Made by a program: the position numbers and the translations under genes. A stretch of DNA of 64,000 nt from Saccoglossus kowalevskii (taxonomy: Eukaryota; Hemichordata; Enteropneusta; Harrimaniidae), in assembly GCF_000003605.2 (NCBI RefSeq), contig NW_003128862.1:1034660-1098659 (forward strand), in the 5' to 3' direction. Each line of letters starts with the position of its first letter. Positions within the stretch are counted from its first letter, which is position 1. The notes below the pieces were generated by a model. The model made no database searches, was not told where the DNA came from, and saw nothing but the letters and a program-made list of their open reading frames with translations. Shown here piece after piece: positions 51,975 to 64,000 of this stretch.

Positions 51975-54900
51975 GCATTGTACACCCACCAATACGGAAC
52001 GTGAGTTGGGATTCGTCCGTACGGTTTCAGTCCATAAACATTGTCAACTATAGAGTATATAATTAGGCACTAACGTAATATGGCAAATGTATAGTTTTGG
52101 AAGTTGGATGTTAGGCCAGACATGTTTTATTCCTTGTTTCTCGAGTTTTTTTAAGGCAATTTTTTTGAGGAGGGCGGAAAAATATATATAAATTCTTTTT
52201 TTTTCTATTAGATATGTGTGATTCTCAACGAATTGTAAGTTAGATCATTGATCGGAGAGAAGAAATGAAATAAAATGTTATTCCATTTTTCTCATCTGCG
52301 CGAGACTTCGGTACTTTGATCATGATACTCTCATGAAAATGCAACTTGGGTTTGTTATGCGGCGGGCGGAAAAAATGAATTTTTTTTTTGCAAGTTTTTG
52401 TACTTACAAGTCGTCGGGCGCGGGAAATTACGCTGAAATTAAAGTTTTATTTTTATTTAATTTTCGGATCCTGTGCATTCGGTGGGTTCGCAAAACAAGG
52501 GATAATAAAAGTCTTGCCTTACGAAATCAAAAGCTAATTTGATTATATGTGCCGATGGCTAAAATAATAGTACACAACCAATATCTGTTTCCATCTGCAT
52601 ATGCAGCCTTTTTCTTTGCTATTTTATTTACACTACAAGATGACTCAATGCTGAAAAGAAATCAATGTTCCTTGGTGCTTATTCTCCTGTAAATCGACAG
52701 AACGATAAGTGAAAGTTACAATAAATAACCTTACAGTTACAGTTCAAACTGTAAAGTTAAATCTGTTGATAACACCTATGATGGCCTTTTCCCCTCATTT
52801 GTGTCCAACTACATGCATCTTCTATACCGTGACGGTGATAATCGAAAAGAAAATCCGCATTAATCGTCTTACGATGGAGAATAATTCACTCAGAAGCTAG
52901 GTTTCATAGTAATGATAATAATGCCTGATGATCAGGGATTACAAAGGCAAAACATGCAACTGACCGACAATTCAGTCGTAAAAGACATGTACGATATCAC
53001 AGAATGGCCATAGGAGGTTTGGCGTGCGAGCAAGATTAACGATACATTGCGTTTGGAATATAACATTTATTATAACGCCATATTCAATACGCTCGCATCA
53101 AAATTCAAAATAGTATTCATATCTGACAGTATTAGGGGTGGGTAATTTTGAAACATTGGAAGGGACGAGGTTCATGAGAAAAATTGTCTACGTGTTAACA
53201 ACAATCTCAGAACTAAAGCCGTTGATACCAAGTACCACATGTCAACGAAATAGTATTAGATCTAAATACGTGGTATATGATTCTGGTTTCGAACGTGAAC
53301 GTTCTCAGAACAACAACTATCAAATGAATACACGGTTAAATATAACTATCATGAGAAAACATCTATTTTGCACGGATTTAGCCGCCGTATACGTAGTGTC
53401 GTATTGTCGATATTATATATAGTTTATCTGGCTGAAAAGTCACACATATTGAAAGCTTTCATAGTCTGTTTGCTTGAAACATGTGAATTTATTACACTGT
53501 GTTTTTTGTTACTTTGTTATTGTTGTTTACTTTATAAATTTATGATGAAATCTGTTCGTAGAGATATGTTTCTCAAGAATTAGAACGTTTTGTTGATATG
53601 CTTTAGTCTAGTGTGGCAGTGCAGCTCGACTCGAAACGAAGGTAAAGCTGGTGTACCCGCACTCAGTTTATAGCGGTTCCCGGCGGTGGTTACTACTATT
53701 TTTTTCAGAATGTAAATCAAGTTATCACAAAAAGAGTGAATACAAACGAAAGTAACAAGATGACGTAAAGGTGTCAAGTTAATGGAATCTCGGTCGACCC
53801 CGTGATCATCTGTGTATATTTCCTTCAGAAATCGACAAATGATTGATCATGGAATGCAGTTATAATCAACGCGTAAATAGGGGACGCCATTAAAAGCATT
53901 CCGAGAAAGGATCCCACGCGTCTTCGTAATGTTTGTTATAGAAACGGAGAACCTTGCGCACGATAAGGCGTGTAGAATGAATTACCGCAAATGAGAGCAA
54001 CTGCGGCGATAACCATGGTTACAGGATATGAATCATATAATACAAACAACACACGTCGACAAGCGTTGAAACGTTTGGCAATGTTCACCACATTAATTTG
54101 TTTGAGCGGTATTCTCAGTTAAAGTGAAATAAATGTTAGTTGAAGTCGTTAATGTGTGAATGTGTTCATTGTGGGTTTCAGCCGACGTATGTAAAATACA
54201 TTGTTTGTTTGTTTGTCGAAATTCAAACACGCGCTGTGTGACGGTCAGCTCTTTTTTAAATAACACCACAAGATGCAAATAGTCATTTTACGTGTAATTA
54301 CGACACATGTAACTACGTCGAGCGGGTTGTGATCTCTGTCAAGGTCTGAAAACTGTGTATCTCTCGAGTACCGCAATGAAAGAACGATACCATCAGATGT
54401 CATAGCAGGTCAACGCCCTCGTGTCACGTGTCTCGAAAATCGCGCCTTCAAGCAATGAAGTGTTTTCGCGACGTCATCGATATTGTTGAGATCTGCAGTC
54501 GCCCGTCGGTTAAATTAGTAATGTTTTCAGAGATTTACTACTTTTCAAATAACGAATGGCTACACAGCAAACAGAGTTGTCGCTTTGAACATTGTCTTCT
54601 TTCATCTACGTCTCAGACTTGCTTCGTCGCTAGAGGGCGGCCCGTAGTGGAATGGAATGCTCTGTGACAATACAATATAAATAATGCCGTTGAAAATGTT
54701 TCCCTAGAGTTATCTAACATTGGGGTTTGTACAGAATGTGGTCCAATCCCACAACAATGCCAGCTGACATAGAGACAAACTTCGGAATTTATAGCAGCAT
54801 TAAGCGTTTGCAGAAACTCATGATAGAGCCGTCATCAAATCTATATTCGATTCCATCAATGTTGATTTCTCCTATCGCCTTCTCAAGTAACATATGAGAC

Positions 54901-57900
54901 ACACTGCTACAAAAAGACACCGCAGAGGGTCGGCACATTGTACAATATCCAAAATACAACGAATGGTATTAAATTAAAAGTAGTTTACTGCATTCACACT
55001 ATATTTTTCTTCATATAAGCACGTATGTAAATATGTAGAAAAAATATAGCAAATAGCTCGTTTACATATTTGTTTTTTGCATTTTTAGTAACTTAACTGT
55101 ATAATTTCAATATGGCGATCTTTTTGGCAAAATAACGGTGTATTTATTCCGAGGTGTTTTCAGCTTATACTTTCACCATCCTCGAGAATGTACTTTGAGG
55201 AACGTTTGAACGTGGAGATATGACGTCTATCTTTGCTCTGCCATAGAGTTTAGTTAGAGTGACCTCTTTATTCGTTGCTATTACTTATTAATTCTAGGGG
55301 GCATAACCTCTCAGATATGTGAACCGTATGAGAACCGCGCCATTTTAATAATAGGGGGCACAGCGTTTCAGATATGTTCGTTCCAGGGGTACAGTGAGAT
55401 TTGTTAGACGCGTAATTAACCAAACTCACGAGTTACGGGCATCATAGATTTGTTTCATAGATTTCATTATGTATAACATTAATATTTCATTCACTAAACA
55501 ATATTTCTCTGACATAGGTGATTAGATAATACTGTAAACTGTAAAAAAAGTGTTAAGTTCCGTGTGTAAGCACAAGACACAGGAATGTGCAATCTCCTTC
55601 CCCTAGGTCTTTGCGCTTTACGGAATATTAAAGCGCGGTGGTCGTCGCGCAGCGCATGTTCAAATTTAATGTAAATAAACAATGTATTTTACACGCGTTG
55701 TATACGTCGCTATGAGTCCCATATCGAACAGGGCGCGGCGCCACGACCACCTTGTTTTAAGTACTACCTTTACAACAGGCATTTTGTGGTCAAATCCCCA
55801 CTACGCAAGGCCATTTTTTTTGCAGTTGTTTCACCTCACACCTCACTACAAAAAGTAAAAAAAAAAAAATATGTGACAACGGAACTATTTATTATTGTCT
55901 GATTTCTGTAGAAAAAAATAAACACGAACAATTTTATCGCGGACTACGTTTTACAAAGCATTGTTATTGTTATTGCGATCAAGTAAAATTGGTCTTCTTT
56001 ACTGGGGAGCCAATCAGCTGTGTCCACTGAACACGTATCAGAGTTCGACGTCGCCTTGACTCGGCATTTAAACTGGTCCAGCTGTTGAAATTTTATAATA
56101 ATTTCTCAAATCTTGGTCCAAAGCAAAATTACCACGACTGTTCTATTCTGAGATTTTAAGTTTTATCATGAAAGTTAGTAGGACCAACTACCTTCTGTGG
56201 TTATATTAAACAATTTCCCAGGACTACGATCTCCTATGACAGTCCTGTGTCACAGAGGGCGGATTTGTTTTCCTATTAACCACACAATCATGATTGTCAC
56301 GTGTGCTCACTTGAACATCGCCAGATAACTTATATTCAGAATACCTAATAATCAATAAAACATCATCTACATGATTTTGGCCACAGTGTATATCACTGCA
56401 ACTTAAAGTCTGGTGGAAGTGGAGCTGAGACTCGCGTACAACATTACTCACAATGCCCAGCATGGACGATCGAGATTAGTAGTTTTGACAATCCAATATG
56501 AGACACCAGATACTCTCTTCTATCCATGGCAGGTGACCGGGTGCCGTCGATGTTATTATGTAACTTACTCTATGGTTAATAACATCATAATTACGAGAAC
56601 AAACGACAAAATGGTATAATGTGTTGAATACGTGTACCAAGAGACGGAAATAATGACGACAGTAATACTTAGAATAAGATTGTTAAGTAACTTAAGGCGT
56701 GCCTATATTTGACCTTACCCTCTTTACTCCCGTAATACCATATTGACTGACGTCCAGAGTAATCTATGGATAGAATGACAAGTCACAACAGGAAGACAAA
56801 TGCATTTCGAAACGAGTCGTTTTCTGAACCGGTGAGGCTTACATGACGTAACGGCAAATGAATTCAGACCCAATTTACAAGACTCTTGATCAGTAATAAC
56901 TCGTATATGTGTATTCAACTGTAAACCGATCTAATAATTTCAGTTGATTTATTTTGTGAACTTTGGGACATTTTCAACATGTTTGTGTATTTACGATCTG
57001 TTTTAACTGTAATTAATTAACTCACCATTTGTTTTCGATTCATACACGGGAATAAAATGTTATTTTTCAATTTCGGAAATCAATTCTAACGAACCTATAT
57101 AGTGTGTCTTAATTTATATATAGTTACGCTTTAATGCGTTAGATTGCTATAATGTTTTATTGCACTCACTTAAATGAGCACATATTATGCACGACTGCAT
57201 CATGGTTAGTAACCGTATGTCTAATTCTCCACTATTTCTTTCTATAGCGAGAGGGTGTAATTTCCCTTTATGAAATAATGAATTTCACTTATTCAATCAC
57301 TTTCAAAATAAGGTACACTGATACCGACAGTATGGAATGGTTGACCCTGCGGCATTCTAATGTGTTAGATCGTAATTTGAAAAGAGGATGGTTTTTGATA
57401 AGATCACACGGTGAAATTAAATCGAATGATTATCTCTCCTTGTATCATATTAAATAAAATAGTGTTAAATACATGCGCGCCAAAGGATCTTTTTCATAGT
57501 AGACGGGTAAACATTCGCGCATTGATATAACTTGAAATTATAATTATTGTAGTGTGATTTGTTTTTGTGTATGAAATCACAAACAATATTAAAGCGTAGC
57601 GTACTACATAATTTGACACATTGGTAGAAAACAAATTGAGAAGAAACACTACACCACCCACATACAGCTGTGTTATATTAAAAAAAAACAGCTTAATAAT
57701 TGCAACGATTATCGAAGATACTGTACGTGTAGAATAGACAGCTTGCATCACAGTGAGAAAAATGAGAACATTTTTATTTACCATCAGTGTCAGTTGATGT
57801 TGGTGCGGCGAAGTCTACATTCGACATAACGTGCACGTATCTGACACTTTATGAGTTGAAATGAACAATAATTAGACACACAGCAGATGATGCGGTTCTG

Positions 57901-60900
57901 ACACGTTTTGGGTTGTTTATGAGCTAATTAGGTTGCACGAAAGATAAAATTGTGATCCAGTTTGATAAATTCCCACAAATTATTCTTAACCATTTGAAAT
58001 TATCAAAATCATACGATGTTCAAACTATTTTTTAATAAAAAAGATGATAAAATAACAACCACATTCCTTTTGTTAAACTATTTTTCAAAGAGGAAACATA
58101 CTTTCTAATAATTCATTCTTCTCTCATCAGATAAAAGACGTCCTCTGAAAGCGCAGACGACAAGTATTGTTACGCGCCAATTGAGAAGCAGGCGTGGGAT
58201 GCTTTTGTTCACGACACTCCCGTTGTTTGAGGGTGATATCACGATATTTTTTATATTTAATTGACGAATGATAACAGAATTAAAATTTATACTTTTAATA
58301 ATTTTTAGAGGAAATTGCTCCAGGGAGTTTATTGGCCGTGACGGGATGATCACTACCAATAAAATGTGATGAGTTATTTCCATGCTTGGTGTAATTAATT
58401 GCTTCTAATAAAACCGGGATTTACGTTGGTTCATGTCGCCAACGGACAGTAACGGTGCACTCCAGCAAGTATTTTTATTCGATCGGGAGCACAGTGGTTT
58501 CAGTAGTAAGCGTCGGTGAACAGACTTTTCTTTAATTGTTTAAAGAAATAAACACAACCGTGACATTAATTTACACTGTTTCACCAATGAAGCCACATTT
58601 TCAAGGACGCTGTCAGTTATCTTTGTTAACTTCGTTCGTTATCTGTTTCCACGTACATCCCTGATGTTATAAAAAGTGAATTGCGCTAAGTGACGAGGAG
58701 AGGCGCTATTGTGACAGTGAGTCGCGCCATCTATCGCTTCTATGACATATACTACGCACTTCAAACCATGCACGTATAAACTTGAAATGTATGTTTACAG
58801 CGGTGGATATAGACGACGGTAGTTCGATGAGGGCCATCATATCGAAAATACTCTAAATACTCTAGTTGATTTAATGCAGGACACCGAGGAAATGTGAGTC
58901 ATATTAGCGATCATATATCATAAGATATAATTCTTTCTATGTAATGCAAGGCATACAAATTTGAAAGAAGCATTCTGTCATACTGTTTTCTTGAATATTT
59001 TTGATTTTTAACTTAACAAAAAACTCAAAGAACTAACGAATTGTGAATAATTGAAGAAACATACCGACATGCACCTCGCTAAAACACCCTGCTATTTATA
59101 TCTAAGTGACGATGACAACTGGTTTTGTATAATACATGTATTCAAGAAAGTTTGAAAAGATTTTTTAATTGCCTTCATTTTCTTTTTATCTCACCATTTA
59201 GTTTTGTGTTAATACACAATTAGGTTGACACAACGTCACAGTTTAATGGTGACGTAAGTGGTTTGTAAATTAAAATTCAAACATCTTAATTTTTTCACCT
59301 TATTCATGCCCACTTAGAATCTTCGCGATTTTATTGTATTTGTTACTTACATTCACGGTTCTTTTACGATTGAGTTTCCACTCCCCACAACCACTGGATT
59401 TTCATTTCAAACAATTCCGCAGATTTAAGTATATATTTGAACATATAATATTTAATAGATGTATTGTCATTTTACATTCGCTTGCGCACACATTATCATC
59501 ATCAATATATAGTGCCTATCTGATATAATAGAATTTATTATACAATTTGGACAACAAATAGAAATTGTTCTCTCACCATAAAGACAAATTATATTACCTT
59601 CGAGAATACCAGGGGTTGAGATTTAAAGTCGGGTAGATCGCAAACTGTCACAATTACCAAGTTACTATAATATAATATTTTGTGTGAGCAAGATACGCAA
59701 CGTTGAAAAAACGCTTTTGAACTAGGATATAGGAATGGAACTGAAACACCAGTACATGTATGTTGAGCATATAGGCATTACCCAAATAAGATTGGGTGTT
59801 ATATCGTATCCATTACATTTTAAATGAAAAATCTAATTTACTTGCCTTTAAGTCTTCATCATAGTTAGTTTACTTACTGTATTCTGGGATTTGAACACAT
59901 AGATAAATTATGTTATCAAAATTCCCATATGGTTACGTAATCTCGAGATATAATGGTAGTTCCATGCAATAAGGAATCGTAATATACTGTAATATACTCA
60001 ATCGCTTGCAGTGGTGAGCCGTTACACCGTGTGCATGCACGAGTACGAATCCAGTTTTGCATGTTATTTTGTGAATGTTAGTTTTCCTGTATATTATTTC
60101 GAAATCCAAAAACTGTGTAATAAGATTGTTTTAATAATCAGATTGGTCGTTTCCAGGTGACTGAATGTTTGTTAGTTTTAGTAATATACAATACCGTCTA
60201 TCGCGGTTAGTGATATTCACCAAAATATTTGTTCGAAACCCTATAGACCTTTCATAACTTAGTTTATCTGGCTTAGCTATTAATTCCCACCACCAATTAG
60301 ATACAGTCTCACATCATTTTGGATCACTGTTAACAAACCCAAAAGTACTTTCATTACATGCGTACTATTCGCATTTGAAGTTTTGATGATTTTATTGGGT
60401 GTGTATATTTCAGTACATATATGTACACTAACGATGATAGTAAAATAATTTATTACATAACCTGAACAGAAAAACAACTTTACCCTTGACATAATTATTC
60501 ATTTTTCCTATCCCTGTAACTTCATGCAGGAATCATAAATTCTAATACATGAGATTTAAAGTTCTCAGCTGACTCCTTTTGCAATATTGTCGACTGCCGG
60601 ATTTTTTTTTTTTGCAATTATGTTGTGTAATTTTTTTGGAACCACACCATAGTTAACAGAACTGTTATTATATAAAATTTATACGACTGAATGAAATTAA
60701 ATGTAAGGCAATCGTATCGCGGTATGTATATGTGCCATTCGTCCTAGTCCCCGCTATTCGTTTGACGTCCCCTGACAATACTGCCGTTTTGATGTTCAGA
60801 ACAATATGGCGGCGACAATAACAGTTTTGGTAAAGTTAATGTCCTGTAAACCTGTAAAGCATAACTTATATTTTTTCAGAAACATTTCAATGTAAAGTAT

Positions 60901-63900
60901 CTTATTTTCAACATTAAACGCGACGATGAGTTATGTAAATTCACTAGCAATAATACATGATACTGAATGTATAATTTCGATGAAACTAATGGGTTCGTGT
61001 CACTATCGAGTCGTGTTTAATTCCGAGAATTAATGTAAATTGTAGTTGCTTTACAAATAATAATAAAAAGAAAACTAGTAATAAGTTAGTATTACTGAAA
61101 TGCAAACAATCATAACCCCATCTAAGATTTACCATGTCCGGTAAAAAACATGCAAACTAATGGAACTATTGAAGCCATAACTTTGTTACTGGAGTATACT
61201 GTAATGACCGAGTCATCGTGCAGCGAGTGTTCGAATTTCGACTAAGCAAACAATCTACAAACATTGTAAAAGTCGTATGGGACCCATCACGAACACGGCA
61301 TGATGCGGCGACTGTGGAGTTTAATGGCACATTTGTTGTTGATGGAACAATAATATATACAAAATAAATGCTGTTTCTAGCACTTACTGAATATACTGTT
61401 TTAATTTGGCAGATTATCTTCGGTCGGGTCAGTTTTAACTCACAGTTGAAAAGGATAAATAAATAGAGCAGCAAGAAAAGAAAAACACGGGAATGCCGAC
61501 ATCGAGAGATAACACTTATAAGCTACAAATGTGATTTAAATACTGAGCTGAAAGTCATGCTAATTAAATATGTTTCGCACACGACACGAGATTCTGAACC
61601 AGAGTAGACGCCTCTTACTGCACATTGTAATCATCTATCAAAAGAGCTTGCTTCCGACTGTAAGACATTGCAATGTACGTGTCCTGTCCCTTGTACGGAC
61701 GCCAAGGTGTACACTTACTATATTTTACTATACTATAGTTTACGTTTCATGCTACTCCCCACAGAGGTTCTCGCTATTTTTTTTTATAAAAAGAAAATGT
61801 ATTATTCAAATCGTGGTTATTTTTTAGAACTTACCTTTTAAATTTGCAGTGTACGTTGCCATGCTTCACAATCATCTATAATGCCTCGACGCATCGCCAA
61901 CTGTCGACTAAATAAAATGATTTCCGGATGTTCCCTTTGCGTATGACGTGATTTCCGGCTGTCACCATATCTCAAAATCGTGCTCAGGAGCGGATATGAG
62001 AGAGAAGCAACAGAATTAATCGTAAAATATCGGAAAGGCCGCTGTTTATGTCTATAAATTAATTAAAGTAACAGCAATACACTTGTAAAATTGACAACGC
62101 TTAATTAGGTTCACGAGTATACAAAATTAGTGCGAACGCATTAAACATCCCTTTTATTAAAAGTTGTCTTACAGTACGAATAGATATTCCAATATTTTAA
62201 TTACTTTTCTTAATTAATTGGTTGTAAAATTTGATTAGAAACCATTATCGATAATGTATGTCATGGCTCCGTTATATCGACCTTGAACTATGTAGAACAA
62301 AATCGCCTAACCCGAAATGCAGGACAGGTTGATGTTTTCCGCCAGTCGGACTTTACTATTAATTATCGTCTACTAAAACTGGTACATAATTGAAATTGAA
62401 AGACGATCAAATATTTCAAGATTCATTTCGTGCCAAACACTAATAAGCTAACAATTTACGGGATCTCTGGTTCCCCAGGCAACCATGATAGTTGGCATTT
62501 CGTTTATGTTTCATGAATTTCAATAAAACAACAGACATGGAATGTATTAACACACATCTTTGACACAATGGCCTCCTCATGTCACATAATTGTAACAGTC
62601 ATGCGCTGAGTAGCGCAGCAACACGGGAACCTAAAACTAATCCATGTCGTATGACATAGAGGAGCATTTAGCGACAAGTAGATGCAATAAATTCGCAAAA
62701 CCACATCTCGTAAATTGACCTGTCATGTCCCCGCGTAGGAAGTCCGGGATGCGCAAAGATTTCAGCAATGTATATATTTAATTGATTCTATCTTGAGGTG
62801 GAACTATATACAGGGTCGTGCCAACTCACAGTGAATGAGTTCCCTAGGGTGAAGAAGTGCGAGAAAGAAGAAAACTACTAACCCCTGTCTATGTCACGAC
62901 CAAGTTATCCGAAATGTATACAGTTTGAAAAAAACTCTCCCAAACTAAATCAATTTTTTGTCGATATATTCAAACCAATTTGACTATCTAATCGTTCAAA
63001 TATTAGTACTTGTCAGGATTTAAACGATCATATAATGATTGTAATGGCATACAACGTGAAAGAATAGCACAAACTAATTGAATATAATTGCAAGATTTAA
63101 TCGAAAATTGAATATTTCTACAATAACATTTTTAAAAAGTTAAACTCCTTATAATTGCTCAAAATTCCGATTATATCTAGCTGTGATGTTGTCGTAGTTC
63201 TATTTCTAACGTCGTGCCCGTGCTAGTCGCGTCGCCGTGAGTTTACAAGCCCCATATATTTAACTCCGGGATTCGCATGGTGCTACAACCCCCAGTTATA
63301 ACAGGATGAGGCGCCGGCAGTTGGAGACAAATTAATCATACGTTTTTCACATTGACGATAACACATTTGTCATGAAAAAGACAAAATTAATGAAGCGATA
63401 TTCTAGAATAATTTTCTGGTTTTAGTTTTCAAGAAATTCAGTAGCTATCTTAGTCAACTATATTTTTATACAATAGAATATGCTAATCACTTTGTGGCAA
63501 AGTTATGTATGCTATATTATAATAAAATGCATGTGTTTACAATGAATTATTCACGTGATACATCTGTTAGTTTCAAACAGATATGAAAAATATGATGCAT
63601 GACAAATATAAAGAATACTAAACAATCATTGATAATAAAATATTGTCTAGAATAACGTTTGAATATAAAACCCCAATGCACATAACACCAAGTCAGATAA
63701 TGCATAGAACATCCATTAAGTAAATACCATTATGGGATATATGATGTGGGTTTTATTGTGAGTGTTATAATGAACACGTGAGATACCTGCTCTCCTCTCA
63801 TACAGTAATAACTATATTACAATACTATCTAGCATTGGAGTTGTTCAATACAGTTTCATGAAACTGTGATTGTTTTAAACTCGGAATATTAAAACATTGT

Positions 63901-64000
63901 TTCTGAAACTATATTTTAAAAGATTAAAAAGCGGGTGCGGACCTATTTTGAAGATAAACAGTTTCAATACAGTGAAAATTACTGCTCGACTACTTCGAAC
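51975..64000. other. Gene-poor region with a few GC-richer patches
   Basis: No assigned gene. Patches with higher GC and protein-like open frames lie at 56409-56532, 60806-60829 and 61175-61367 on the plus strand. A degenerate 57-bp duplication beginning TAGGGGGCA lies at 55295 and 55352. Confidence 0.6.

Noticed and set aside
57494-57784. 96-codon hydrophobic minus-strand frame
   Set aside because: Hydrophobicity follows from T-rich codons; no membrane-protein family pattern or splice context.

Overview
The window is animal nuclear DNA: AT-rich, gene-poor, with spliced GT-AG introns, microsatellites, minisatellites and an RNA polymerase II style TATA promoter. The one gene I can assign encodes a neuropeptide GPCR of the tachykinin/neurokinin receptor family. 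Its sequence is clearly invertebrate-like, but I cannot tell a spiralian (annelid, mollusc, brachiopod) from an invertebrate deuterostome by reading alone.

The receptor gene lies on the minus strand between about 18.46 kb (predicted transcription start) and about 10.2 kb (poly(A) signal). Exon 1 (18407-17746) carries the N-terminus, TM1-TM4 and the start of ECL2. Exon 2 (15418-15268) carries the rest of ECL2, TM5 and ICL3. Exon 3 (13118-12919) carries TM6 and TM7 through NPFIY. It can then join to either of two separate last exons, 4a (12548-12392) or 4b (10788-10596). Both begin in the same phase, encode an alternative version of helix 8 (F-R-x-G-F-x-K...W-L-P-C) and end in their own stop codon. 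The locus therefore appears to make two receptors with identical seven-helix cores and different cytoplasmic tails (389 and 401 aa). This is the most interesting feature of the window.

The rest is non-coding as far as I can support. Repeats stand out: a 32-copy, 22-bp minisatellite with a 44-bp and a 176-bp higher-order period (6460-7163); an 18-copy, 63-bp minisatellite inside intron 2 (13741-14885) that produces a spurious 254-codon open frame; an eroded ~24-bp repeat tract ending in a perfect 11-bp hairpin (51430-51974); (AT)20; (GTTTA)13; a probable interspersed repeat in intron 1; and a short repeat shared by 17.33 kb and 27.49 kb. The flanks (0-6.4, 18.5-64 kb) hold no convincing gene, only a few exon-like patches, which are listed as findings with low confidence. 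I saw no tRNA, rRNA, CRISPR array or recognisable viral or retroviral element.
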